From Bacillota bacterium (GTDB lineage Bacteria; Bacillota; Clostridia; Christensenellales; Pumilibacteraceae), in contig WRLT01000001.1 of NCBI GenBank assembly GCA_009777485.1, positions 62,001 to 126,000 of the forward strand: 64,000 nucleotides of DNA. The letters run 5' to 3'. The notes under the pieces were generated by a model. The model had not been told where the DNA came from. It was given only the letters and a program-made list of their open reading frames with translations, and did not search any database. Position numbers and translations under genes: made by a program. Positions 31,896 through 39,407 of this stretch are shown piece by piece; positions within the stretch are counted from its first letter, which is position 1, and the number at the start of each line of letters is the position of its first letter.

Positions 31896-32471
31896 TTACA
31901 CGCCGGAGAATTTGTTTTTGTTTTTGTTTAAAATAAACTTTAATTTGGGGATGTCGTCTTTTTTTACGCGCAAAGGCGCGGTCATGCCTTTTGTTACCGA
32001 AAACGTGGCTTTATCCGCACTTAAAACTACTACGCCCTTGCTTTCGTCTATGATGTAATCGTGTACGTGGTACCAGTCTAAATAATTTAACGCCGCATAT
32101 ACGCCGCGGTCTACAACGGCAGATTTTGCGCAGCATAACACGGTTAGCAAAAACTCTGCGCACAATAAAAGCGCGGCAAGGCTGCCCAGCGCGGCGTATA
32201 TCTGCCAGCGCGTCATGCCGTAAGCGGTAAGCAGCAAATCAAACTCAAACGGAAACGCGCCTGCAAGTGTTAATACCGTAAACACCAGCGCGGTAAAGAG
32301 TATAGACATACATACTATGTAGTGCGCCTTTGTGCTGCGCAAGGCTATTAGCGTAATAGAACGGTTCAGCTTTAACTGCCGCTTAACCAGCCGCGCCGCG
32401 CACACCGCGCATACCGCACCGCACGCCGCACAAGCCGCCACAATAATACTAAACGTAAGATAGCCTGTCAT
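31896..32471 (-). CDS. Hypothetical membrane protein, 191 residues
   Basis: Three or four hydrophobic segments (about 5-27, 52-75, 90-116), then a soluble C-terminal domain with two or three strands (HVHDYIIDESKGVVVLSADKATFSV) resembling membrane proteins with a short PH-like tail. The ATG is 8 nt beyond a near-consensus promoter and has no ribosome site. Function unknown. Confidence 0.7.
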   Translation of the reverse strand: MTGYLTFSIIVAACAACGAVCAVCAARLVKRQLKLNRSITLIALRSTKAHYIVCMSILFTALVFTVLTLAGAFPFEFDLLLTAYGMTRWQIYAALGSLAALLLCAEFLLTVLCCAKSAVVDRGVYAALNYLDWYHVHDYIIDESKGVVVLSADKATFSVTKGMTAPLRVKKDDIPKLKFILNKNKNKFSGV

Positions 32472-32479
32472 ATATGTAC

Positions 32480-32508
32480 AGTATACGGCAAAAAGAAAAG
32501 CTTGTCAA
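32480..32508 (-). promoter_or_regulatory. Promoter of the 191-residue membrane protein gene
   Basis: TTGACA (32503-32508), 17-bp spacer, TATACT (32480-32485), then eight bases to ATG 32471. Supports near-leaderless initiation. Confidence 0.8.
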
Positions 32509-32535
32509 ATGGTATTTTTTACGGGATGTTTTACT

Positions 32536-32865
32536 AATGGAGAATGGAGAATTTTGGTTTTAAGCCTTAGCCTTATAAATTCCCCTCTTGAGGGGTGGCA
32601 GGCGCAAGCCTGACGGGGTGGAAAGAAAAACGCCTTTCCACCCCGTCAACTTCGCGTCAATGGGTCGTTCGTTCCTCACTCCCCGCTTTGGCTAAAAACA
32701 CGGTGTGTTTTTGCGGCTTACGCCGCCGCGTCGCGCCTACAAGAGGGGAATTTTTCTGCGGTTAATTTTTTAACGCACAATCAAAGAGGGGGAATTTTTT
32801 TTGTGGCTTTTATTTTAAAATTCTTAGCCGAAATTCTCCATTTTCCATTTTCCATTCTCCATTAT
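32536..32865. repeat. 330-bp element bounded by ATGGAGAATGG/CCATTCTCCAT repeats
   Basis: Same ends as 17423-17620 (left AATGGAGAATGGAGAATTTTGG; right ATTCTCCATTTTCC with TTCTTAGCCG before it). The interior carries a nested GC-rich element (32578-32760). No open frame of note; it accounts for the gene-free 32472-32879 interval. Confidence 0.75.
32578..32760. repeat. AATTCCCCTCTTGAGGGGTGG repeat, copy 1
   Basis: Begins AATTCCCCTCTTGAGGGG, contains the hairpin GGGGTGGAAAG...CTTTCCACCCC, and ends CAAGAGGGGAATTTTT. A shorter copy lies in inverted orientation at 39240-39393. Confidence 0.75.
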
Positions 32866-32879
32866 TTTAATCCATTATT

Positions 32880-33566
32880 TTAATCTCGAATAGCTAAAAT
32901 TTGCATGGTTACGGGTTCTATGAGTACGGCAAAGATGGTTTGGTTTGCGCCGATAAAGGCAACGTACCAGTAGTAGCCGCCTGAATTGTCTATGGGGTTT
33001 GCCATAAGGCGCACATAAATTTCGCATTGCAACGTGCCGTTTGCGCGAAACATATCAATACTGTCGCGCAATTTTTTTTCGGCAATCTCTACCGCTTTTT
33101 CGGCGGAAATCATGTTTTCTGTTAAAACGGATACGGCGTTAAGCGTTTCTTCTGTGCCGCCGCACAGAACGGTTAGCGCAATGTGCGCGCCGCGTGCCGC
33201 TACGGCAATTTCCGCACTGAACGATTTTGCAAACGGGTGCGCAACAAATTGTCCGCTGTATTCGGTGCCGTTGATTACGGCTTTAAAGGTGTGCGTTTGG
33301 AGACAGGTTTTAGGCTCTAACGTAATTAGGGTGTAATCGCGCATAGTACCTGCGTGGCCGTCCATGATAAAGGGCTCTTCGCGGCGGCCGCTGAGGATAT
33401 ATACCGAATAATTTTCGGATTCGGCAATAAAGACGTTGTCGCGCAGTTCGCTGATTAAATGCTGAAATCTTTCAAACGCGGGTCTGCACGCCGTAAAAAA
33501 TATCATTACCAGCAATGCAAACGAAAACAGCGTCCATTGCGCTAATAAAATACGTTTCTTTTTCAA
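32880..33566 (-). CDS. Lipoprotein with a C-terminal PepSY-like domain
   Basis: 228 residues; hydrophobic N-terminus with lipobox FTAC (Cys27). The final 75 residues (SAEKAVEIAEKKL ... GYYWYVAFIGANQTIFAVLIEP) have the helix-strand pattern of PepSY domains, often found in secreted protease-inhibitory or regulatory proteins. The start is TTG; a weak ACGGG lies seven bases upstream. Two near-identical CATACTAAAAA segments sit in its leader (33591-33613). Confidence 0.65.
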   Translation of the reverse strand: MKKKRILLAQWTLFSFALLVMIFFTACRPAFERFQHLISELRDNVFIAESENYSVYILSGRREEPFIMDGHAGTMRDYTLITLEPKTCLQTHTFKAVINGTEYSGQFVAHPFAKSFSAEIAVAARGAHIALTVLCGGTEETLNAVSVLTENMISAEKAVEIAEKKLRDSIDMFRANGTLQCEIYVRLMANPIDNSGGYYWYVAFIGANQTIFAVLIEPVTMQILAIRD

Positions 33567-33662
33567 TTTTTTGCCCGTCCCATACTAAAAATTAAACCGC
33601 ATACTAAAAAAATCTATACGGTTTAGTGTATATATATGGGGCGAAATGCGACAATATTCGCA

Positions 33663-33788
33663 TGTGCGCAAATTACGGCGGTTGATCCGCGCTACGCTTG
33701 CTTTTTCGGCTGGTTGCGTACGTTTAAGTACAGCGTCCCAGCCGAAAAAGCAACTGTTGCACGGCTGAACCGCCGTAATTTGCGCACA
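33663..33788. repeat. Long palindromic element, family I, copy 2
   Basis: Perfect 21-bp outer arms (TGTGCGCAAATTACGGCGGTT and complement), perfect 16-bp inner arms (TTGCTTTTTCGGCTGG at 33698-33713 and complement at 33738-33753), and a core TTGCGTACGTTTAAGTAC. The unpaired flanks CGCGCTACGCTT and CAACTGTTGCACGG match the element at 6894-7017 (read on the opposite strand), while the arms do not. Confidence 0.85.
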
Positions 33789-33816
33789 ATGATTTTCGTT
33801 TGACCTGCGTAAAACC

Positions 33817-34254
33817 TTATTGTCCTGCGTTGTCTATTTTTGCTAGGCGGCGGGCGTGGCGTTCTTCTTTGGAAAAGTCGGTGGTTAAAAACACCTCCGC
33901 TATCGAAAGCGCAAGCCCTGAACCCGTTACGCGGCAGCCTAAGGCTAACACGTTGGCGTTGTTATGGTAGCGCGACATGCGGGCGGAAAATTCGTCTGTA
34001 CACAGCGCACAGCGAATGCCCCTATAACGGTTGGCAGCAATGGTCATGCCGATGCCTGTACCGCATACTAAAATTCCGCAATTTGCCTGCTTTTGCAATA
34101 CCGTATGGCAAACCTTATGGGCAAAATCGGGATAATCGGAGGTGCGTCCGTCCGAACCTACGTCGATAAGCTTATGCCCTAAGCTGCTTAAATGGGCAAT
34201 GAGTTCGGCTTTAAGTTTAATCGCTGCGTGGTCGCTGCCGATTACAATAGTCAT
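33817..34254 (-). CDS. rpiB: Ribose-5-phosphate isomerase B
   Basis: Interconverts ribose-5-phosphate and ribulose-5-phosphate; it feeds the same pentose pathway as tkt. GSDHAA at 6-11 and the active-site loop VCGTGIGMTIAANR (Cys near 64) are intact; 145 residues. AAGGAG lies 12 bases upstream of the ATG. It has its own promoter behind ywlE and is the ywlF position of the Bacillus ywlC-ywlE-ywlF order. Confidence 0.95.
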   Translation of the reverse strand: MTIVIGSDHAAIKLKAELIAHLSSLGHKLIDVGSDGRTSDYPDFAHKVCHTVLQKQANCGILVCGTGIGMTIAANRYRGIRCALCTDEFSARMSRYHNNANVLALGCRVTGSGLALSIAEVFLTTDFSKEERHARRLAKIDNAGQ

Positions 34255-34293
34255 ACTATCTTTTCCACTCCTTTTAAAGGCGTTATTAACGTT

Positions 34294-34322
34294 ATCATAC
34301 TATACTATTTATATAAAGTCAA
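34294..34322 (-). promoter_or_regulatory. rpiB promoter
   Basis: TTGACT (34317-34322), 17-bp spacer, TATGAT (34294-34299). It starts immediately downstream of the ywlE stop. Confidence 0.7.
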
Positions 34323-34325
34323 CTA

Positions 34326-34796
34326 TTACGCTAGAATTAGTTTGGCGATAAATGTTTCTATTTCGGGAGTTGCGTACACCAAATAATCAAACATGCGCCG
34401 ATAATCCTCTATGCTGCCGCCGTAGGGGTCGCCTACCTCGCTGCCTCCTGTAATTTCGGCTACGGTATAGACAGGCTTTACGCAATGGCTTAGGGCTTGC
34501 TTATGCCCCTCTGTCATGCAGATTAAAAAATCCGCAGACTTTATTAGTTTTTCGCTAAGCCGCCGCGCCTTATGCCCCGTGTGCGCAACGCCCGCCTCCG
34601 CTAACACGCTTTGCGAAAAGTCTGACATGGGTGCGCCGCTGTTTGCGCACAGCCCCGCCGACAATATGCGGTACTTGCCCGCATTTTTATGCTTTTTTAC
34701 CTGCTGCTTAAACAGCCGTTCCGCAACGGGAGAACGGCATGTATTGCCCGTGCAAACAAACACAACGGTACATTTTTTTATCTTAGGCTTAGTCAT
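34326..34796 (-). CDS. ywlE: Low-molecular-weight phosphatase of the YwlE (protein-arginine phosphatase) type
   Basis: 156 residues. The P-loop CTGNTCRS starts at Cys15 and the general acid Asp is in DPYGGSIEDYRR. The residue inside the loop that is Ile in tyrosine phosphatases is Thr19 here, as in Bacillus YwlE, where this Thr selects phosphoarginine. Between tsaC and rpiB it also matches the ywlC-ywlE-ywlF order. The start is the ATG with GAGGAG close upstream, not the earlier TTG. McsB, the kinase partner, is not in the window. Confidence 0.9.
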   Translation of the reverse strand: MTKPKIKKCTVVFVCTGNTCRSPVAERLFKQQVKKHKNAGKYRILSAGLCANSGAPMSDFSQSVLAEAGVAHTGHKARRLSEKLIKSADFLICMTEGHKQALSHCVKPVYTVAEITGGSEVGDPYGGSIEDYRRMFDYLVYATPEIETFIAKLILA

Positions 34797-34817
34797 AATA
34801 CTCCTCTCTCTCTCCAA

Positions 34818-35822
34818 TTAAAGAATATTGCCGCCGCAGGCTTTTATCAAGCGGTCTATTATCGCCGCGCCCACGCCCTCGCTAGGGACGCCCTCTGCGA
34901 TAATTGTTTGGTGTTTTTGGGCGTCGGCACTGCGCAAGGCGGCGTAGAGTTTATGCGCGTAGGCGTTAAAGCAATCTCCCATAGGTATGGTTTGGCGCGC
35001 GCCGTACAAGGGTTGATTGGTAGTTAGGCACAGTATTACGGGGTTTTTGCCTTGTGCTTGCGCATCGTCGTAAAACGCGCAGATGCTTTGCTGCATGGCG
35101 TTATAGTATGCCGAAAAATATAAGGGGGCTTTGGGCGCGTAGTGGCGGTATTTCATGCCGGGCGAGGCAGGCGCGCCGCTGCTGCCCGCCGCTACTCCCA
35201 CAGCACCGATTACGCCTACTATATCCTCGCACGATACCGCGCCCGTGCGCAGAATAAGCGGCTTTTCGCCCGATAAATCCAGCACGGTGGACTCTATGCC
35301 TATGCGGCATTGCCCGCCGTTTAAGATGTACGGGATTTTGTTTTTAAGGTCGGAAAAAACGTGTTTTGCCGACGTAGGGCTAGGCGTACCCGAACGGTTT
35401 GCGCTAGGGGCTGCCACAGGAACGCCCGATTTTTCGATGAGCTGCAACGCGATTTTATTAGACGGCATGCGCACCGCAACGGTACTTAACCCTGCGGTAA
35501 CTTTGTCGGGGACGTTTTCTGCTTTATTTAATACTAGGGTAAGCGCGCCCGGCATAAACTTTTCTGCCAGTGCAACGGCTTTTTCGGGTAGACTGTGCGT
35601 AAGGTTTTTTATTTGCCAAAACGAACTTACATGCACAATCAGCGGATTGTCGGCGGGTCTGCCCTTTACCTCGAAAATTCTGTCTATTGCCAAAGGGTCG
35701 TATACGTTTGCGCCTAAGCCGTACACGGTTTCGGTGGGAAATGCAACAACCCCGCCCTTTTGGATTTCCTCGGCGCACAGTGCGATGTTTTGCGCGGAGG
35801 GCTTTAAGATTTTAGCGTTCAT
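34818..35822 (-). CDS. tsaC: L-threonylcarbamoyladenylate synthase (Sua5/YwlC type)
   Basis: Makes threonylcarbamoyl-AMP for t6A37 modification of ANN-decoding tRNAs. The YrdC domain (about 1-205) shows VVAFPTETVYGLGA (25-38), EVKGRPADNPLIVHV and SANRSGTPSPT; the C-terminal Sua5 domain (about 225-334) distinguishes it from short TsaC. The start is the ATG with AAAGGA eight bases upstream; an earlier frame would overlap the divergent gene. It precedes ywlE by 21 nt. Confidence 0.95.
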   Translation of the reverse strand: MNAKILKPSAQNIALCAEEIQKGGVVAFPTETVYGLGANVYDPLAIDRIFEVKGRPADNPLIVHVSSFWQIKNLTHSLPEKAVALAEKFMPGALTLVLNKAENVPDKVTAGLSTVAVRMPSNKIALQLIEKSGVPVAAPSANRSGTPSPTSAKHVFSDLKNKIPYILNGGQCRIGIESTVLDLSGEKPLILRTGAVSCEDIVGVIGAVGVAAGSSGAPASPGMKYRHYAPKAPLYFSAYYNAMQQSICAFYDDAQAQGKNPVILCLTTNQPLYGARQTIPMGDCFNAYAHKLYAALRSADAQKHQTIIAEGVPSEGVGAAIIDRLIKACGGNIL

Positions 35823-35872
35823 ACGTGTTTCCTTTGGGTATGCTTTGCCTTTTTTGCGGCAAGAATTTGTGT

Positions 35873-36655
35873 ATGGTACAGCATAGTAAGGCATCGGAAA
35901 TAATAGACGGCATTTTGCTGTTTTTGGTTACGGCGTTTTTCGGGATTGCCTTTGCCGGCTATTTTTCGCGCAGTACCTACGTTATTTTAGCTGCGGGAAT
36001 TACTGCCGCGCTTGCCGTAACGGCTTTGGTGCGCCTGTTTAGAAAGCGCGGCGCACCGCTGATTAAAAAGCGCGATTACGACGAAATGTGGCTGCATTTT
36101 TTTTTGTCGGGCGAAACCTATTGCTTAGAGTATATGTACAACGCGCTGCATACGCGGTACGCCGCCGAACAGCGGGAGGGCTATTTATTGGTAAATAAAA
36201 CGGCGGTTTTTGTACATTTTAAGCCCGAAGTTTTTTCGTTTGCGCAGCTGTGTGCCATTTTTGCCCGCATGCGCACCGAAGGGATTAAACGGATTGCCGT
36301 ATTAACCGCCGCGGGCGCAGACCGTGAGGCGAAACGCACCGCCGCGCTCTTACCCGAAAGCAAGTTTTTTATTGCGGACGGCGAACAAGTGTATCGGATT
36401 TTGCGCAGGTTGGACGCGCTGCCGAAAATAGAAATAAAGCTAAAATCCGCCCGTCTTGGCTTTAAAGAGTTTTTGACGCGTGCCGTTGCGCCCGCCGCCG
36501 CCAAACGCTACCTTTTTACCGCGCTGTTTTTAATAGGCTCTTCGTTTATTATGCCTAACTCGGTTTACTTTATTGTAGTGGCGGCCATTTGCATTGTGCT
36601 GACGGTGTTGGCTAAGATAGATATTGCTAAAAGATTAGGTAATCGGCGTGTCTGA
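35873..36655 (+). CDS. Hypothetical membrane protein, 260 residues
   Basis: Two N-terminal helices (about 11-52), a cytoplasmic alpha/beta domain of about 150 residues and two C-terminal helices (about 212-250). Not recognised. The start at MVQHSK is a guess: no clear ribosome site precedes it, and upstream Met codons overlap the tsaC leader. It converges with the next gene, overlapping by 21 bp. Confidence 0.6.
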   Translation: MVQHSKASEIIDGILLFLVTAFFGIAFAGYFSRSTYVILAAGITAALAVTALVRLFRKRGAPLIKKRDYDEMWLHFFLSGETYCLEYMYNALHTRYAAEQREGYLLVNKTAVFVHFKPEVFSFAQLCAIFARMRTEGIKRIAVLTAAGADREAKRTAALLPESKFFIADGEQVYRILRRLDALPKIEIKLKSARLGFKEFLTRAVAPAAAKRYLFTALFLIGSSFIMPNSVYFIVVAAICIVLTVLAKIDIAKRLGNRRV

Positions 36656-36934
36656 ACCGTCGTTTTGCGCGGTTTCGTTTTCGTTTTCGTTTTCGGTTGT
36701 TTCGTCGGGCAGCGGATCGTCGGAAAGCTCGGTAACGATATGGTTTTTATTACGCGTCAATCCTCTTACAATAAAAAATAATCCAAAGCCGATGATGCCT
36801 GTTGATGCCGTTATAATGCCGATAGTAGGGCCGCCTAAATCGTACTTAATAAAAAAGATGATCAGCGATACAGCAAAAAGGCACATAAATACAACCGCTA
36901 CAATAGACAGGATACGCGTTTTTTTACTGTGCAT
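36635..36934 (-). CDS. Small membrane protein with an acidic tail, 99 residues
   Basis: Two helices (about 8-28 and 36-59) then an Asn/Glu/Asp-rich tail (TTENENENETAQNDG) encoded partly by a short tandem hexamer. AAGGAGG precedes the ATG. Function unknown. Confidence 0.7.
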   Translation of the reverse strand: MHSKKTRILSIVAVVFMCLFAVSLIIFFIKYDLGGPTIGIITASTGIIGFGLFFIVRGLTRNKNHIVTELSDDPLPDETTENENENETAQNDGSDTPIT

Positions 36935-36952
36935 AATAATAAACCTCCTTTT

Positions 36953-39199
36953 TTATTGGGGAATGTTGAAAATTTCGTCTGCGGGCTGAACGCCGTCGCG
37001 GCTGCCTTGGAAAGTACCCGTTGCCGTGCCGTTAATAAAAGACGTGATGCGCGAAGGAGACGGGGGCGAGGCGTTGCTGACGGGTGCGCCTGTTCCGTTT
37101 ACTACGCTGTGCGTGCCCACCGTTGCGCGGGTGTTGTTGGGTGCGGGGGCAAGCTCTATGATTAGCGCGTGCCAAATTTGCACGCCTGGCGCGTGCGGAA
37201 CCTCTACCGCGTTATCAATAAATACGGATTCGGTTTGCCCGCGGCTGGGGCCTGTTCGGTTAAATACGCCGTACAACCCTAAGCCGATTGCGTAATGGTT
37301 TTGTACATGGTTTGCCACTTTGTATGCGGCGTAGCCGTTTGCCGCGTGGTCTGTTCCTGCGCGGCTGGTGTACACTTCTTGGTTGGTGGGGTCGTAGGGC
37401 GATTCGTTTTGATAAAAATACGTGCGGCCGTTTTCGCCTAACCAAAGCGTTTGATATTTTTGATAATGCTCTACAAATAATCCGTACATGGTAACGTCAT
37501 CGCCCGAAACAATCAGCCCCCACGGCGCGGTGTTAAGGTTCCACCCTATGCCCGCGCTGCCGTTGCCGCCCATTTCGTTTTGCCGTCCGTGGTCGGCGCG
37601 CCAAACCCATAGATGGTCGCCGACTACGTTGTTAGAATTGATTTGCACCGAAACCTCTGCATGCACGGGCGTTTCCAACACGCCGCCTACGCGTAAAAAC
37701 ACGTCGGATAAAATGGAGGGATTTTCGGAGTGGTTGTTATTTGCGCCCGTGCGCCCTACGCGCAATAGGTACGTAGAACTGTAATGCGCATCAAACATTA
37801 CCCCTGCAAGTATAACGCCCGAAACGTCCTCTATCAGCATTGCGCCGCTGCTGTTTTGCTTATCGGGCACCAGCGTTGCGTAGCCCGTTCCTAATAGTAC
37901 GGTATCGGCTTTTGTTACGACAATCGGCTCTTCTAAGAAATACCAACCAGGCGTAAAAAATACGTGCTTTCCGTCTTGCAGCTGCGCATTTAGCTGTGCC
38001 GCCGTTACGCCGGGCTTTGCGATATAAAAATCGTTTACTAAATCTAGGCTAATCCCCTCGCCCATATGGTTATCCGCCTCTGACCACGAAACTCCTACGG
38101 CGTTTTCGCGCCATGCAGGAACAAACACTTTGTACCCGCCGCCGTCTGTATAGATAAACGGCTTTTCGCGGATAAGGGGCGTATTGGCTATCCATGTGCG
38201 CGCTTGGTTAAAGTTATTTACGTGCGATGCGCCCGTCGCGCCTTGTGTAAAGCGGTTCCACGAAACACCGTCCATAGCGGCTAAGTGGTTGTTGCGCGTG
38301 TAAAATTGCTGTTGACCGCCAAACTCCATTCTTTCGGCAAAACGGCTGTCTGCAATATAGCCGCCCGACGCCCAGCCGTCGCGGTGGTACTGCGACGGTA
38401 CGTTGATGTTAAGACGCCTTGCGGGGGCAGCCTGCGAAACTGCCCACTGAAATTGCGTTGCATGTGCGGTAGAGGCGCGGTTGACTTCTATATTTTCTAT
38501 CGAACGCCAAAACGTACAGGTTGCATTGTTTTCAAAGCCGCCGCTGTTGCCGATGTGCGGACGCGTGCGGATAGAACCGTAAAATTTGGTGTCGGAGGGC
38601 AGCTTGCCCAGTCCTGCAAAATGCGTGTAAAAGCCTACCTCAAACTCGTCGAAATTATTGTATTCGCCCGCTTTAAAAAATTGCGTGTAGCGGCCAGGGC
38701 CCATTTCGTCCGCGTGCATTTTATTGCTGATACGGCTTACGCAGTCTTTAATGTCTTGCATGGCGTCATATTTGGCATCGTAGATGTATACGTTTTCGCC
38801 GAATAATTGCATTTCCAACGATTGTACGCTTTCTACTAAAACTTCGCCCGAACGCGTAACCGCAGACACCTTATAGTAGTTTTCGTATTGATTAGCGTTG
38901 GGGTTGGGGTCGGTAAAGGTGTACGTATCGGCGTTTGCTTTTAGCGTTTCGATTAGCGTATACTGCCCTAAGCGGCTGCCCGCGCGGCGGATTTCGTAGC
39001 GGTGCGCGGACGAATTTTTTTCGCCGTTCCATGTAAGGGTAATTCCTTGCTGAGAGTTTTGTATGGTAAGCATTAGCTGCGGCGGTGCAGGCTTATTGCA
39101 CGCCGCCAAAATTGCCGCCATAGTTATAACGGCACACACAAAAACAGCGGCAAGTAATTTTCGCCAAACACCCGTATCTCCTATCTTATTCTTTTTCAT
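36953..39199 (-). CDS. Lipoprotein with a fibronectin-like domain and a right-handed beta-helix
   Basis: 748 residues; lipobox LAAC (Cys34). Residues about 40-125 form a FN3-like module, followed by a large domain with FENNATCTFWRSIENIEV, QFQWAVSQAAPARR, VLLGTGYATL, DHLWVWRADHG and GLFVEHYQKYQTLW. These are hallmarks of a family related to GH55/pectate-lyase-like beta-helices, often annotated from genome projects as adenylyl cyclase or coagulation factor 5/8 protein. A glucan- or polysaccharide-acting role is likely (inference). The ATG lies seven bases past a promoter -10 and has no ribosome site. Confidence 0.75.
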   Translation of the reverse strand: MKKNKIGDTGVWRKLLAAVFVCAVITMAAILAACNKPAPPQLMLTIQNSQQGITLTWNGEKNSSAHRYEIRRAGSRLGQYTLIETLKANADTYTFTDPNPNANQYENYYKVSAVTRSGEVLVESVQSLEMQLFGENVYIYDAKYDAMQDIKDCVSRISNKMHADEMGPGRYTQFFKAGEYNNFDEFEVGFYTHFAGLGKLPSDTKFYGSIRTRPHIGNSGGFENNATCTFWRSIENIEVNRASTAHATQFQWAVSQAAPARRLNINVPSQYHRDGWASGGYIADSRFAERMEFGGQQQFYTRNNHLAAMDGVSWNRFTQGATGASHVNNFNQARTWIANTPLIREKPFIYTDGGGYKVFVPAWRENAVGVSWSEADNHMGEGISLDLVNDFYIAKPGVTAAQLNAQLQDGKHVFFTPGWYFLEEPIVVTKADTVLLGTGYATLVPDKQNSSGAMLIEDVSGVILAGVMFDAHYSSTYLLRVGRTGANNNHSENPSILSDVFLRVGGVLETPVHAEVSVQINSNNVVGDHLWVWRADHGRQNEMGGNGSAGIGWNLNTAPWGLIVSGDDVTMYGLFVEHYQKYQTLWLGENGRTYFYQNESPYDPTNQEVYTSRAGTDHAANGYAAYKVANHVQNHYAIGLGLYGVFNRTGPSRGQTESVFIDNAVEVPHAPGVQIWHALIIELAPAPNNTRATVGTHSVVNGTGAPVSNASPPSPSRITSFINGTATGTFQGSRDGVQPADEIFNIPQ

Positions 39200-39206
39200 A
39201 ATAATC

Positions 39207-39235
39207 AGTATAGCACACTGTATAATATAAAGCAA
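39207..39235 (-). promoter_or_regulatory. Promoter of the beta-helix lipoprotein gene
   Basis: TTGCTT (39230-39235), 17-bp spacer, TATACT (39207-39212), then GATTATT and the ATG at 39199. Confidence 0.75.
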
Positions 39236-39239
39236 CCCT

Positions 39240-39393
39240 TTTTAGGGAATTTCTTTCTACTCCGTCCGCTTTGGGGACTATGCTTTCTTTCCACCCCGTC
39301 AGGCTTACGCCTGCCACCCCTCAAGAGGGGAATTTTTATATGGCTATTTACTAATAACCACGCCGCGTCGCGCCTGCAAGAGGGGAATTTTTT
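39240..39393. repeat. AATTCCCCTCTTGAGGGG repeat, inverted copy 2
   Basis: Contains CTTTCCACCCCGTCAGGC, GCCTGCCACCCCTCAAGAGG and, further on, CGCCGCGTCGCGCCTGCAAG before AGGGGAATTTTT, all shared with 32578-32760 but with the first block in the opposite orientation. It fills the spacer between two surface-protein genes. Confidence 0.7.
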
Positions 39394-39407
39394 AGCGGTG
39401 TTTTATA

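Noticed and set aside
31700-31936. Rightward frame of 78 codons at 31700-31936
   Set aside because: It is the complement of the better supported leftward genes at 31690-31848 and 31896-32471, has no ribosome site, and its product is Cys/Phe-rich without a pattern.
35825-35872. Longer start for the membrane protein at 35873
   Set aside because: Upstream Met codons (35825, 35840) would overlap the tsaC ribosome site and start codon on the other strand and have no ribosome site themselves.
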